From positions 1 to 64,000 of the forward strand of contig NZ_RAZF01000009.1 in NCBI RefSeq assembly GCF_003612555.1: a stretch of DNA of 64,000 nucleotides. Reading direction: 5' to 3'. The DNA is from Acutalibacter sp. 1XD8-33. Lineage in GTDB: Bacteria > Bacillota > Clostridia > Oscillospirales > Acutalibacteraceae. The notes under the pieces are model-generated. The model was not told the DNA's origin. It made no database searches and saw only the letters and a program-made list of their open reading frames with translations. This document shows, in pieces, positions 9,114-17,214 of the stretch (position 1 is the first letter of the stretch; the number at the start of each line of letters is the position of its first letter). Made by a program: the position numbers and the translations under genes.

Positions 9114-9156
9114 AAAAAGCGCATGACAGACCACAAAGGTTTGTCGTGCGCTTTTT
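9114..9156. terminator. Bidirectional rho-independent terminator
   Basis: AAAAAGCGCA (9114-9123) pairs with TGCGCTTTTT (9147-9156), extended inward by GACA/TGTC. The A-rich 5' arm and T-rich 3' arm make it usable from both sides. It lies between the convergent isomerase-like gene and the acetyltransferase that ends the aro operon. Confidence 0.8.
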
Positions 9157-9266
9157 ATATTGACACACAATCAAATTATATGCATTTTCAAAACAGCTTT
9201 CTTTGTGCAATTCCTTCTTCTATTAAGAGAACAGATGGAAAAGCTACAAAGAATCCAACGTCAAAA

Positions 9267-9773
9267 TCATAGGCGTTTTACCATAATGTAATCATCCATT
9301 ACATAGCCGCCGCCAATATCTGTTACGACACTGTCTACAATTGTAAAGCCGTAGTGACGGTATACTTCCACCGCATGAGTATTTCCTTTGTTTACCGTCA
9401 GACGTATAGCGGGCAATCCGTGCCAGCGGGCCTCTGCCTCTACCAGCTGAAAAGCACGCTTTGCCGCGCCTTGGCTCCGTAGTGCGGGCAGCAGATAGAG
9501 TTTGCTTAAAAACATTTCATCCCGGCCTTCATATTGGGGAGAGAACCCTATAAATCCACCTGGGACTCCATCTCCGTAGACCATATAGTATTCATAGCCC
9601 TCCCGAGCCTGTTGCTCGCGCACGGCCTGAGGAGACTGGAATTTTTCAATCATGTATTCCGTCTGTCCCTCTGGCAAAAGCTGGTCATAGGTCAGATGCC
9701 ACACCTGTTCCGCTACTTGACACATCGACTGAAGTTCCTGGTCTGTGTCCACCTTTTTCAGCTCAATCTGCAT
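9267..9773 (-). CDS. GNAT acetyltransferase, last gene of the aro operon
   Basis: A 168-residue single-domain GNAT protein with the acetyl-CoA loop LYLLPALRSQGAAKRAF and the distal NKGNTHAVEVYRHYGF motif. ATG 9773 is chosen because a GGAAG element sits just upstream. An earlier in-frame start lacks support. It lies 43 bp downstream of pheA on the same strand. A role tied to aromatic biosynthesis is not evident, and it may simply be carried along. Confidence 0.82.
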   Translation of the reverse strand: MQIELKKVDTDQELQSMCQVAEQVWHLTYDQLLPEGQTEYMIEKFQSPQAVREQQAREGYEYYMVYGDGVPGGFIGFSPQYEGRDEMFLSKLYLLPALRSQGAAKRAFQLVEAEARWHGLPAIRLTVNKGNTHAVEVYRHYGFTIVDSVVTDIGGGYVMDDYIMVKRL

Positions 9774-9816
9774 TTTTCTTCCCTTTCTGCATAGTTTCCT
9801 GGGACGCAAAACAATC

Positions 9817-10962
9817 TCATAATTCTGCCGTTGTGAATTCGCTGTAATTTCCCAAAAAGGAGAACCTGGGCAGTTCCGCGTTCAACGCGCAGATCAATTC
9901 CAGTGTTTCCGGATTATGGATACAGCCGGTAAAATCCAAATAAAAATCATATTCGAATTCACTGCCGGGGATAGGTCGAGATTCAATCTTCGTCAAGTTC
10001 AGCCCGCCTAAGGCAAACCGTTGTAAAATATGATATAAGGAACCCGTGGTATGGGGCAAAGAGAAGCACAGGCTGATTTTATTTGCATCCAGAGACAGCA
10101 CAGCCTCCCGGGAAACTGCCACAAACCGGGTCGTATTATTCTTCTCGTTTTGAATCCCCCGCTCCACAACCCTTAGTCCATAGCGCTGGGCCGCCTCTGC
10201 AGAGCAAATAGCTCCCACCCCCGCCGGGCATTCCTGAGCCACATATTGAGCGGCAGCGGCCGTATTGGAATACTCTACAGGAGTTATTCCTCTGGCAGTA
10301 AGATAGGATGAGCATTGGGAGAGTGCCTGAGGATGAGATACAACTCGAGTGATCTCTCCCTCCCCAGCCGCGGCCAGACAGTGTTCTACCTTTACGTCTA
10401 CCGCTCCCACAATAAAGAATCGGTAGCGCAGGATCAGATCGTATACCGCCGTCACGGAACCTGCCGCAGAATTCTCCACAGGGAGCACGCCTAAAGCGCC
10501 CTCTGCCACCTGCTGGAACACTTGGTCAAATTCCGGCACAAATTCAACCGGAATCTGATTAAAAAGGCTGCGGGCCGCTTGATGAGAATAAGCGCCTTCT
10601 ACGCCTTGGCAAACCACTTTGCCTATAGGCTGGGGCAATCGGCGCCTGGCGGAGCGTTCCAGTTCCCGAAGGGTAGAGTTGTTGTCCAGCAGTATATGCT
10701 GCCGGGCTCTGCTGATAGCCATAATCGTCTGGTATAAAGCCACCGCGCTGCCGCCAAAATCTCCCGCCTGGGCGCTGACACGGTTCAGAATTTCCTGTTC
10801 CCGCTGGGCGTTTAGCACCGGTGCGCCAACCTGACCTTTCAGCTCCGCCACTCTCTGGGAGCACTCCATCCGCTGAAGAAACAACGGCAGCAATTGAGCG
10901 TCAATCTGGTCGATTTTTTCCCGCTCCACATCTAATTTTTCCTGAAATTCCCGTTCATTCAT
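9817..10962 (-). CDS. pheA: Bifunctional chorismate mutase / prephenate dehydratase
   Basis: The 381-residue product has three parts in order: an AroQ-type chorismate mutase (~1-85, with KIDQIDAQLLPLFLQRM), a prephenate dehydratase (~105-280, beginning GVEGAYSHQAA and containing NNTTRFV), and a C-terminal ACT domain with LNLTKIESRPIPGSEFEYDFYLDF, the phenylalanine-binding ESRP motif. It converts chorismate to phenylpyruvate and is normally feedback-inhibited by phenylalanine. ATG 10962 is taken because a GGGGGAA stretch precedes it, 22 bp after the aroC stop. Confidence 0.94.
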   Translation of the reverse strand: MNEREFQEKLDVEREKIDQIDAQLLPLFLQRMECSQRVAELKGQVGAPVLNAQREQEILNRVSAQAGDFGGSAVALYQTIMAISRARQHILLDNNSTLRELERSARRRLPQPIGKVVCQGVEGAYSHQAARSLFNQIPVEFVPEFDQVFQQVAEGALGVLPVENSAAGSVTAVYDLILRYRFFIVGAVDVKVEHCLAAAGEGEITRVVSHPQALSQCSSYLTARGITPVEYSNTAAAAQYVAQECPAGVGAICSAEAAQRYGLRVVERGIQNEKNNTTRFVAVSREAVLSLDANKISLCFSLPHTTGSLYHILQRFALGGLNLTKIESRPIPGSEFEYDFYLDFTGCIHNPETLELICALNAELPRFSFLGNYSEFTTAEL

Positions 10963-10984
10963 AAGTTCCCCCAAAGTTTTTTGA

Positions 10985-12085
10985 TTACGAAAGCATCCCG
11001 CTTTGAGCAAGCAGTTCTAAAGCCGCCAAGCAAGCCGCCGCTTCTACTGCCGGAGCTCCCCGTGGCACAATACAGGGGTCATGCCGTCCAGTAACGGCTA
11101 ATTTGCTGTTTTCCCCTGTTTCCAGGTTCACCGTGTCCTGCTCTCGACTAATGGAAGAAGTCGGCTTTAGAGCTACCGTAAAAATTAGCGGCATTCCGTT
11201 GGTAATCCCTCCTAAAATACCGCCGGAATGATTGGTCTCAGTGCGCACCAGACCACTTTCCTCCATATAGAAAGGATCGTTATTTTCACTGCCCCGCATA
11301 TCCGCCACAGCAAAGCCCGCGCCGAACTCTATTCCCTTTACTGCCGGAATACCGAAAACCAGAGAGGCGATAAGGTTTTCCGTTCCCCCAAACATGGGAT
11401 TTCCTACCCCCACCGGCATACCAAGAATGGCGCATTCCACAAGGCCGCCTACGCTGTCCTGGTCCATGCGAGCCTGGTTAATGGCAGTGCGCATTTCTTC
11501 CCGTACTTCCGGATCAATCACTGGGAAATAGGATTCACTTAACCGTTTCAGCAGCTCTGGGGAAACGGTTACAGGATCAAAACGCGGGTCGTCTCTGCCA
11601 CAGGCGGCAATATGAGTCACATGAGAACCAACTGTAATTCCCCGCCGGGCCAGCATCTGTCTGGCAATCGCTCCAGCAAAAACCAGAGGGGCTGTCAGCC
11701 GTCCGGAAAAATGTCCCCCGCCCCGCACATCGTTATGGCCCCCATACTTCACAAACGCCGTATAATCCGCATGTCCTGGCCGGGGCAATCTCTTCAGCTG
11801 GCTATAGTCCTTGGAACGTTGACTGGTATTTTTTATGATGGCGCAAAGAGGCGCGCCGGTAGTCACTCCCTCCAACAAGCCGCAGAGCACCTCAGGGGAA
11901 TCCTCTTCCTTTCTGGTAGTAGCGGTCAGATCCTGTCCCGGCGCCCGCCTGGACATCTGTTTTAAAATCTCTTCCCAATCAATTGCCTCGCCTGCGGGTA
12001 AACCGTCTATATTTACGCCAATCGCTTTCGTGTGGCTGCCTCCAAAAATGGAAACTCGAATTCTTTCACCCCAGCTGGATGACAT
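10985..12085 (-). CDS. aroC: Chorismate synthase
   Basis: The 366-residue product has the chorismate synthase signatures: SIFGGSHTKAIG at the start, RPGHADYTAFVKYGGHNDVRGGGHFSGR, and a late GRHDPCIVPRGAPAVEA. It makes chorismate from 5-enolpyruvylshikimate-3-phosphate and needs reduced FMN. ATG 12085 lies inside the end of aroA (20-bp overlap) and follows a GGGAGG element, indicating translational coupling. The order aroA-aroC-pheA places consecutive shikimate-to-phenylalanine steps together. Confidence 0.95.
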   Translation of the reverse strand: MSSSWGERIRVSIFGGSHTKAIGVNIDGLPAGEAIDWEEILKQMSRRAPGQDLTATTRKEEDSPEVLCGLLEGVTTGAPLCAIIKNTSQRSKDYSQLKRLPRPGHADYTAFVKYGGHNDVRGGGHFSGRLTAPLVFAGAIARQMLARRGITVGSHVTHIAACGRDDPRFDPVTVSPELLKRLSESYFPVIDPEVREEMRTAINQARMDQDSVGGLVECAILGMPVGVGNPMFGGTENLIASLVFGIPAVKGIEFGAGFAVADMRGSENNDPFYMEESGLVRTETNHSGGILGGITNGMPLIFTVALKPTSSISREQDTVNLETGENSKLAVTGRHDPCIVPRGAPAVEAAACLAALELLAQSGMLS

Positions 12086-13367
12086 CTGCCTCGCCTCCCA
12101 AGTTTCTGAAATCATCATAAAAATTCGGATACGTTTTTTGGATGCTCCAAGCGTCCGTCACCTGGACAGGAGCCTGGCTTCGCAGCCCCGCCCCAGCCAG
12201 TGCCATCAATACCCGGTGATCATTACAGCCTTGGGCAACTCCTCCGGCGAGGCTCTCCACGCCCTGAATAATCAGATCGTCTCCCTCTTCCCGAGCCTGC
12301 CCGCCCAAAGCGTTAATTGCCTGTTTCATAGCTGCCAGACGATCGCTCTCCTTCAGGCGCAAACGCCGGCCATTCACGAATCTCGTCTCGCCTTTGCTAA
12401 GAGCCGCGCAGACAGACGCCGCCGGAACCATGTCTGTAATCTGGGATACATCGATGTCCTGTCCCGTAAGGCCGCCAAAGGGTTCTCCCGCCCGAGGATT
12501 CCGAGCTATCAGCTCCCCTTTCTCCCAGCAGGTCTCCAGGCCGAATCCACCAAAAACTTCCAGGCAGGCCATGTCGCCCTGCAAGGATTCCGGGTTCAAT
12601 CCCGCAATACGAACCTCGCTTCCTTGGGGAGACAGCGCTGCCATATTTAAAAAGAACGCCGCCTGGGACCAATCTCCTTCTATAGAGTAGGAAACACCGC
12701 GATAGCGCTGCTTTCCCGGAACACGCCAACCCTTGTGGGTAGAAATGAGCTTTACGCCGAAATCCCCCAGAATGTCCCAGGTCATGTCCACATATCCACA
12801 AGATTCCAAGGGAGAAGTAAGCACAATTTCGCTGTCTCCGTCCAAAAGCGGCAGAGCAAACATTAAACCGGTCACAAACTGAGAGCTGATATCTCCCGGC
12901 AACTCAAACCGCCCAGGCTTCAACTGGCCCTCAATTTCCAGCGGCAGCCCTCCTTGGGTAGAAACATTCACGCCATGGGTTGGAAGCAGATCTTGATAAA
13001 CGCCGATTGGCCGCTGAGGCAGCCGTCCCCGGCCGGCAAACCGCCAGGAGCCACCCAACGCCGCCGCAATAGGAATGATAAACCGCAAAAGAGAGCCGGA
13101 TTCTCCGCAATCCACTTCAGAGCCTCCAGCAAAATCTCCTGCTTTCACCCAGGCGTTCTTTTGGGATGGATCGACCGCTGTTTTTGCTCCCAGAGCCTCT
13201 ACTGCTTTCATTGTAGCTAACACATCATCACTGAGCTCTATATTTTCCAGCAAACATCCCCCTTGGGTGAGAGCCGCGCACAGCAAAGCCCGGATAGCGG
13301 CGCTCTTGCTGGGGGGGACTGTCACTTTCCCTCCAGAAAAATGGGAGCCATACTTTACCTGATACAT
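12066..13367 (-). CDS. aroA: 3-phosphoshikimate 1-carboxyvinyltransferase (EPSP synthase)
   Basis: A 433-residue two-domain EPSP synthase. The N-terminal VPPSKSAAIRALL is the phosphate-binding segment. GESGSLLRF is the glycine-rich loop and RLRLKESDRLAAMKQAI the C-terminal signature. It condenses shikimate-3-phosphate with phosphoenolpyruvate. First gene of the aroA-aroC-pheA operon, with AAGGAG upstream and a mapped sigma-A promoter and hairpin leader at 13406-13499. Confidence 0.95.
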   Translation of the reverse strand: MYQVKYGSHFSGGKVTVPPSKSAAIRALLCAALTQGGCLLENIELSDDVLATMKAVEALGAKTAVDPSQKNAWVKAGDFAGGSEVDCGESGSLLRFIIPIAAALGGSWRFAGRGRLPQRPIGVYQDLLPTHGVNVSTQGGLPLEIEGQLKPGRFELPGDISSQFVTGLMFALPLLDGDSEIVLTSPLESCGYVDMTWDILGDFGVKLISTHKGWRVPGKQRYRGVSYSIEGDWSQAAFFLNMAALSPQGSEVRIAGLNPESLQGDMACLEVFGGFGLETCWEKGELIARNPRAGEPFGGLTGQDIDVSQITDMVPAASVCAALSKGETRFVNGRRLRLKESDRLAAMKQAINALGGQAREEGDDLIIQGVESLAGGVAQGCNDHRVLMALAGAGLRSQAPVQVTDAWSIQKTYPNFYDDFRNLGGEADVIQLG

Positions 13368-13405
13368 CTGGCAATCTCCTTCATTCGTGATGCCGTTCTA
13401 TTGTT

Positions 13406-13466
13406 AACATATACTTTTTGAAAGAAAAGGGCTTTGCACGCTTGTCTTTCAGAAACTGTATATGTT
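13406..13466 (-). promoter_or_regulatory. Hairpin leader of the aro operon
   Basis: Between the promoter and aroA, AACATATAC and GTATATGTT (13458-13466 and 13406-13414) form a perfect 9-bp inverted repeat enclosing a TGAAAG/CTTTCA inner pair. The structured leader begins within a few bases of the predicted transcription start. It may stabilise the mRNA or act in attenuation. I see no T-box sequence or leader peptide rich in Phe or Trp. Confidence 0.45.
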
Positions 13467-13470
13467 TCTT

Positions 13471-13499
13471 ATTATACCAGCTAGAGACTGGGCTTGCAA
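13471..13499 (-). promoter_or_regulatory. Sigma-A promoter of aroA-aroC-pheA operon
   Basis: On the minus strand TTGCAA (13499-13494), a 17-nt spacer, and a perfect TATAAT (13476-13471). It lies ~105 nt upstream of aroA, leaving room for the hairpin leader. Confidence 0.7.
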
Positions 13500-13610
13500 G
13501 GAAAATAAATTTACGGGTGTCTAAGATGAACGCCGCTGGATAAAAAATGCTTTTTCAAGAAGGCCTGCGGCGATCATTCGGATAACGTGCAATCCGTCCT
13601 TGTACTCCTA

Positions 13611-14717
13611 TCACAACAGCCGGCAGGCAATCTCCTGCAGCCTGGGCAAGGCATAAGGGAAAAATTCTTGATAAGCCGGACAAAAATAGTTGCCGCCGTT
13701 CTGCGCTAGAGGCTCCCGGTCCCGCCGGCATCCTCCCCTGCAAATATTTCTCCAAGGGCATCCCTGGCAACGCTCCCGGCGGGAAACGCCCTGAGATAAA
13801 AACCTCTGGGCAGTTTCACTCTCTGCCATGGACGCAAAGGAATCCTCCCGGATATTTCCCAGCCGCCACTGGTCCAAGCAGTAGAAATCGCAGGGATAAA
13901 CCGAGCCGTCAGCCTCTATCACATTTTGAAGCATACACTCTCCCCACAGTCCGCAGCTTTCCGGACGCCGGCCCAAAAGCATGGCCAACAGATTTTCAAA
14001 ATATCGGATATAAATAAACCGTCCAGCCATGATATCCTGATACCAAAGGTCAAAAAGTGTTTTCAGGAATTTGGCATATTGAGCCGGAGTCAAAGAATAG
14101 GGAGACGTTCCCCGTTCCGCCTCTATGGGGTCCAGACAAGGAATATACTGCTGATAAAGCAGATTGGACCGGCGATAAAAAGAATATATCTTACTAATGG
14201 AGTCTGCCGTGCGGTTTGTCACTACTGTAAGCAGATTGAAGTCCACTTGATGGGCAGTCAACTTTTGAGCTGTTTTCAGTACCCTGTTGAACGTGCCCTT
14301 CCCCTCTGGATCCAAACGATTCCGATCATGAACCTCTTTCACCCCGTCCAAAGATAACCCCACCAGAAAATGGTTATCATGGAGAAACTCCGCCCACTCA
14401 TCGTCAATAGCCAGGCCGTTGGTTTGAATCGCGTTGGCGATTTTTATATGATGGACGTTATACTTTTTTTGCAGGAAAATGAGTTTTTGAAAAAAATCCA
14501 GCCCTCTCAGCGTGGGTTCTCCTCCTTGAAAGCCAAATGAGCAGAATCCAGTCGCGGCATCCAAAGCCTTTTGCACCAGGATTTCCAAAGTCTCCTCTGA
14601 CATAAACCCATAGGAAAAGGTGTCTCTGTTCTCCTGCTCATCATGATAGAAGCAGTACCGGCAGCGGAGATTACATCCTCCAGATGCGGGCTTAATCAGC
14701 AGGCTGAGCGTTCGCAT
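13611..14717 (-). CDS. Radical SAM/SPASM protein, anaerobic sulfatase-maturating enzyme type
   Basis: The 368-residue product begins with the radical-SAM cluster motif CNLRCRYC (Cys15, 19, 22), followed by FGFQGGEPTLRG. The C-terminal SPASM region supplies more cysteines (CGLWGEC, CDFYC, CQGCPWRNICRGGC) for two auxiliary 4Fe-4S clusters. Family members convert a Cys or Ser of an arylsulfatase to formylglycine in the cytoplasm; related enzymes modify peptides. No sulfatase or short precursor peptide is seen nearby, so the substrate is open. The gene start overlaps the end of the histidine kinase by 26 bp, so the three genes form one operon. Confidence 0.82.
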   Translation of the reverse strand: MRTLSLLIKPASGGCNLRCRYCFYHDEQENRDTFSYGFMSEETLEILVQKALDAATGFCSFGFQGGEPTLRGLDFFQKLIFLQKKYNVHHIKIANAIQTNGLAIDDEWAEFLHDNHFLVGLSLDGVKEVHDRNRLDPEGKGTFNRVLKTAQKLTAHQVDFNLLTVVTNRTADSISKIYSFYRRSNLLYQQYIPCLDPIEAERGTSPYSLTPAQYAKFLKTLFDLWYQDIMAGRFIYIRYFENLLAMLLGRRPESCGLWGECMLQNVIEADGSVYPCDFYCLDQWRLGNIREDSFASMAESETAQRFLSQGVSRRERCQGCPWRNICRGGCRRDREPLAQNGGNYFCPAYQEFFPYALPRLQEIACRLL

Positions 14718-15987
14718 GTGGTCCCTCCTTCTTTTTATAGAATCGTACTGTAAGCCGCACTATATTGGGCTGGATATATTGAGCGGAAACAGAGCCTTTA
14801 TTCATTTGAACAATGGACTGAACAGCAGCAAGCCCGATGCCATACCCTCCGGACTTCTGGGTCCTTGCGGTGTCGTCCCGGTAAAATCTTTCAAACAACT
14901 TATCTGGCGGGGCCTCTGGCAAGCTGGCACAGGTGTTCTGAATTTGCAGCGTAGCCTGTCCTTTTTCCCCATACAGGCGGATTTCCAGACTTCCTCCCTG
15001 ATCCGCGTACTTTATACTGTTATCCAGCAAGATGGAAAGCGCCTGACGGATCTGATTCTTATCCGCCCACAAGGTGGTTCCAGCCTTAATGCTTTTTGAC
15101 ACCTGGAGGTCCTTCCCTTTTATGAGCTGGGAAAATTCTTCCAGCATCTGAATTATAAGCGCATCAAAGAAAAAATTCGTTGGATGAGCCTGCATCGTTT
15201 CCTCGTCTATGCGGGCCAAAAACAGTAAATCGTTGACAAGCCTGCTCAGTCTTACCGTTTGCTCTTTAATGTTTTTACTCCACTTGCTTTCCCCATTATA
15301 TAGCTCCAGAGCCTCCGTATTGGACTGGATAATGGCCACAGGCGTTTTAATTTCATGGCCGGCGTTTGTGACAAACTGTTTTTGACGCTCTACATTTTCC
15401 GCGATAGGCCGAATCGCCTTTTTGGACAGCAAAATGACGCAGAGCAGCATCAGAACCCAAGATACCAGGCCTGCCCCAACAGAGAGAAACAGTACGCGGA
15501 TATAGGAAAGAATCTCTACTGAAGTATCCAAAAACACAATAGACACGCCTGTATGGGCTGGAGATTCCTTCATGAGATATCGAAAACATCCTTTTTCACC
15601 TCTTTCCGATTCTTCTCTATACACAGACTCAGCCAAAGCCCGCGCCTCTTCTTTTGTGACCTGAGAAGTCCGGCTCACATCCACAAACACTACCGTTCCC
15701 TCAAGATCAAACCGTACTACAAAATAGTTGGAGGCCATAAAGGTGTCATAATCATTGGGCCCCATATCCCGCAGTTCAGAAGGAGCTTCTCGGAAGGGTT
15801 GGGGCTGCATAGGAGGAAGCTGCCCGATGTCTCCCCCGGTCCTTCCCAACATTTCCAGAGTATGGTCCAATCTCCCACTGACGATGGCAAAATTGATGAT
15901 ATTGATGGCTCCAAGCAAAACCAGGATAAGCCCGGTTATGGCGATCATCGCCGTTGCCACAAATTTCCATTGGAGAGTCCGGATCAT
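14692..15987 (-). CDS. Two-component sensor histidine kinase
   Basis: A 431-residue membrane kinase. Transmembrane segments at ~11-33 and ~160-187 bracket a ~125-residue extracellular sensor domain. The phospho-acceptor motif is NAGHEIKTPVAI (His211), followed by an HATPase_c domain with DNSIKYAD (N box) and GYGIGLAAV (G box). ATG 15987 follows GGAGGT and overlaps the response-regulator stop in an ATGA junction. The signal is unknown; the overlapping radical-SAM gene suggests the operon serves one physiological response. Confidence 0.9.
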   Translation of the reverse strand: MIRTLQWKFVATAMIAITGLILVLLGAINIINFAIVSGRLDHTLEMLGRTGGDIGQLPPMQPQPFREAPSELRDMGPNDYDTFMASNYFVVRFDLEGTVVFVDVSRTSQVTKEEARALAESVYREESERGEKGCFRYLMKESPAHTGVSIVFLDTSVEILSYIRVLFLSVGAGLVSWVLMLLCVILLSKKAIRPIAENVERQKQFVTNAGHEIKTPVAIIQSNTEALELYNGESKWSKNIKEQTVRLSRLVNDLLFLARIDEETMQAHPTNFFFDALIIQMLEEFSQLIKGKDLQVSKSIKAGTTLWADKNQIRQALSILLDNSIKYADQGGSLEIRLYGEKGQATLQIQNTCASLPEAPPDKLFERFYRDDTARTQKSGGYGIGLAAVQSIVQMNKGSVSAQYIQPNIVRLTVRFYKKKEGPHANAQPAD

Positions 15988-16658
15988 TGGCGTACCTCCA
16001 ATGTATAGCCGATATTTCGTTTCACCGCAATCGCCACATTGGCGTGCAGCAGGGAAAGCCTTTTTCTCAAATAGGAAAGGTAGACCCAAACCACGCCCAC
16101 TTCTGCTTCCGTATCATAGCCCCATGCCTTGCAGAGCAAATCTTCTGTTGAAAGATAAATTCCTTGGTTCAGCATGAGCGTCTCCATGAGAAGATACTCC
16201 TGTTTCGTCAGCACAAACGATTGCTTGCCGCTGGAGAGTTCGCAAGTTTTTTGATTAAGCGTAATATTTCCACAACTCAGCACATTCGGAATATATTCCT
16301 CCCGGCGGCGAAGCATCGCTCGCAGTCTTGCCAGAAGCAATTGAGTAGAAAAAGGCTTGGGCAGGTAATCGTCCGCTCCCAAATCCAGGCCTTCCACCTG
16401 ATCCTCTACCTCTGCTTTTGCTGTAAGTAACAATACCGGAGTACGGCAGCCTGTGCCGCGAATCCTCTTTAAAACTTCCAAGCCACTGAGTTTCGGCATC
16501 ATGATATCCAAAACAATACCGTCATATTCCTCCGCCAGAGCGTAATCCAGTGCTTTTTCTCCGTCATATACAGCATCAACGATATAGTTATGGTAGACCA
16601 AAATGTCCACAACCGCTTCAGACATGGCCGGCTCGTCTTCCGCATATAAAAGTTTCAT
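15984..16658 (-). CDS. OmpR-family response regulator
   Basis: The 224-residue product has a receiver domain (1 to ~115) with the acidic pair EDE at 7-9, phospho-acceptor Asp51 in IVLDIMMPK and the conserved Lys in YLPKPF, then a winged-helix DNA-binding domain (~125-224) with LTKQEYLLMETLM and VWVYLSYLRKRL. ATG 16658 follows GGAGGTG. It is the first gene of the regulator-kinase-radical SAM operon and probably binds near its own promoter. Confidence 0.92.
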   Translation of the reverse strand: MKLLYAEDEPAMSEAVVDILVYHNYIVDAVYDGEKALDYALAEEYDGIVLDIMMPKLSGLEVLKRIRGTGCRTPVLLLTAKAEVEDQVEGLDLGADDYLPKPFSTQLLLARLRAMLRRREEYIPNVLSCGNITLNQKTCELSSGKQSFVLTKQEYLLMETLMLNQGIYLSTEDLLCKAWGYDTEAEVGVVWVYLSYLRKRLSLLHANVAIAVKRNIGYTLEVRQ

Positions 16659-16704
16659 AAAAGCACCTCCAATAAGCGACAAGCAACCAGCTTTATCAAA
16701 ATCC

Positions 16705-16733
16705 ATTTTATCAAAGACGGGCCAGCTTTTCAA
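16705..16733 (-). promoter_or_regulatory. Sigma-A promoter of the two-component operon
   Basis: Minus strand TTGAAA (16733-16728), 17-nt spacer, TAAAAT (16710-16705), about 45 nt upstream of the response-regulator ATG. A flanking repeated TTTGATAAA-like motif (two copies, near 16690 and 16706) might be a regulator site, though this is weak. Confidence 0.6.
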
Positions 16734-16817
16734 CACCAGATTCCGTCTTTTCCGGTTTGTATCAAAATATTTTTATCCCACCAGCATAGCTGAAGATTAT
16801 TATATGGAAGCGGACAA

Positions 16818-16856
16818 AAGGACCGCTTGGCCGGAAATTCCGGCCAAGCGGTCCTT
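16818..16856 (-). terminator. Terminator downstream of SASP gene
   Basis: A perfect inverted repeat with 19-bp arms around a single central base (16837). On the minus strand the second arm runs into CCTTTTGT. It lies 15 bp after the SASP stop codon and ahead of the two-component promoter, so it insulates the two units. Confidence 0.85.
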
Positions 16857-16871
16857 CGCGGAAGAGAATGA

Positions 16872-17063
16872 TTACTTCATACCCTTCTCATAACTCTCGA
16901 TCATCTTCTTCACCATCTGGCCGCCCACAGAGCCAGCCTGACGGGCGGTGATATCGCCGTTGTAGCCCTGCTTCAGGTTCACGCCAACCTCAGAGGCAGA
17001 CTCCATCTTAAAACGCTCCATAGCTTCCTTGGCCTCGGGGACCATAACAGAATTGCTTTTCAT
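16872..17063 (-). CDS. Small acid-soluble spore protein, alpha/beta type
   Basis: The 63-residue product matches the alpha/beta SASP family: VPEAKEAMERFKMESASEVGV covers the region of the germination-protease site, and NGDITARQAGSVGGQMVKKMI is the conserved DNA-binding C-terminal half. These proteins coat spore DNA and protect it, then are degraded at germination. ATG 17063 is chosen for the AAGGAG element upstream. A candidate sigma-G promoter (GTTATA, 17 nt, CACAATA) lies about 35-65 nt upstream but matches weakly. Typical length for the family. Confidence 0.93.
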   Translation of the reverse strand: MKSNSVMVPEAKEAMERFKMESASEVGVNLKQGYNGDITARQAGSVGGQMVKKMIESYEKGMK

Positions 17064-17214
17064 GATTCTCGTCTCCTTCATAAAGTTTTTTCGCGTTTGC
17101 ATTATCTATTGTGACTGTTTTCTCCGGCTTTATAACTGTCAATTTTTGCATATCTACCGCGAAAAAACGGAGTTAGGCTGTAGACTGGCTCCCCGCGCTG
17201 AATTATCTTTCATT

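Noticed and set aside
13368-13499. T-box leader before aroA
   Set aside because: No T-box consensus sequence or specifier loop is visible; only a simple nested hairpin.
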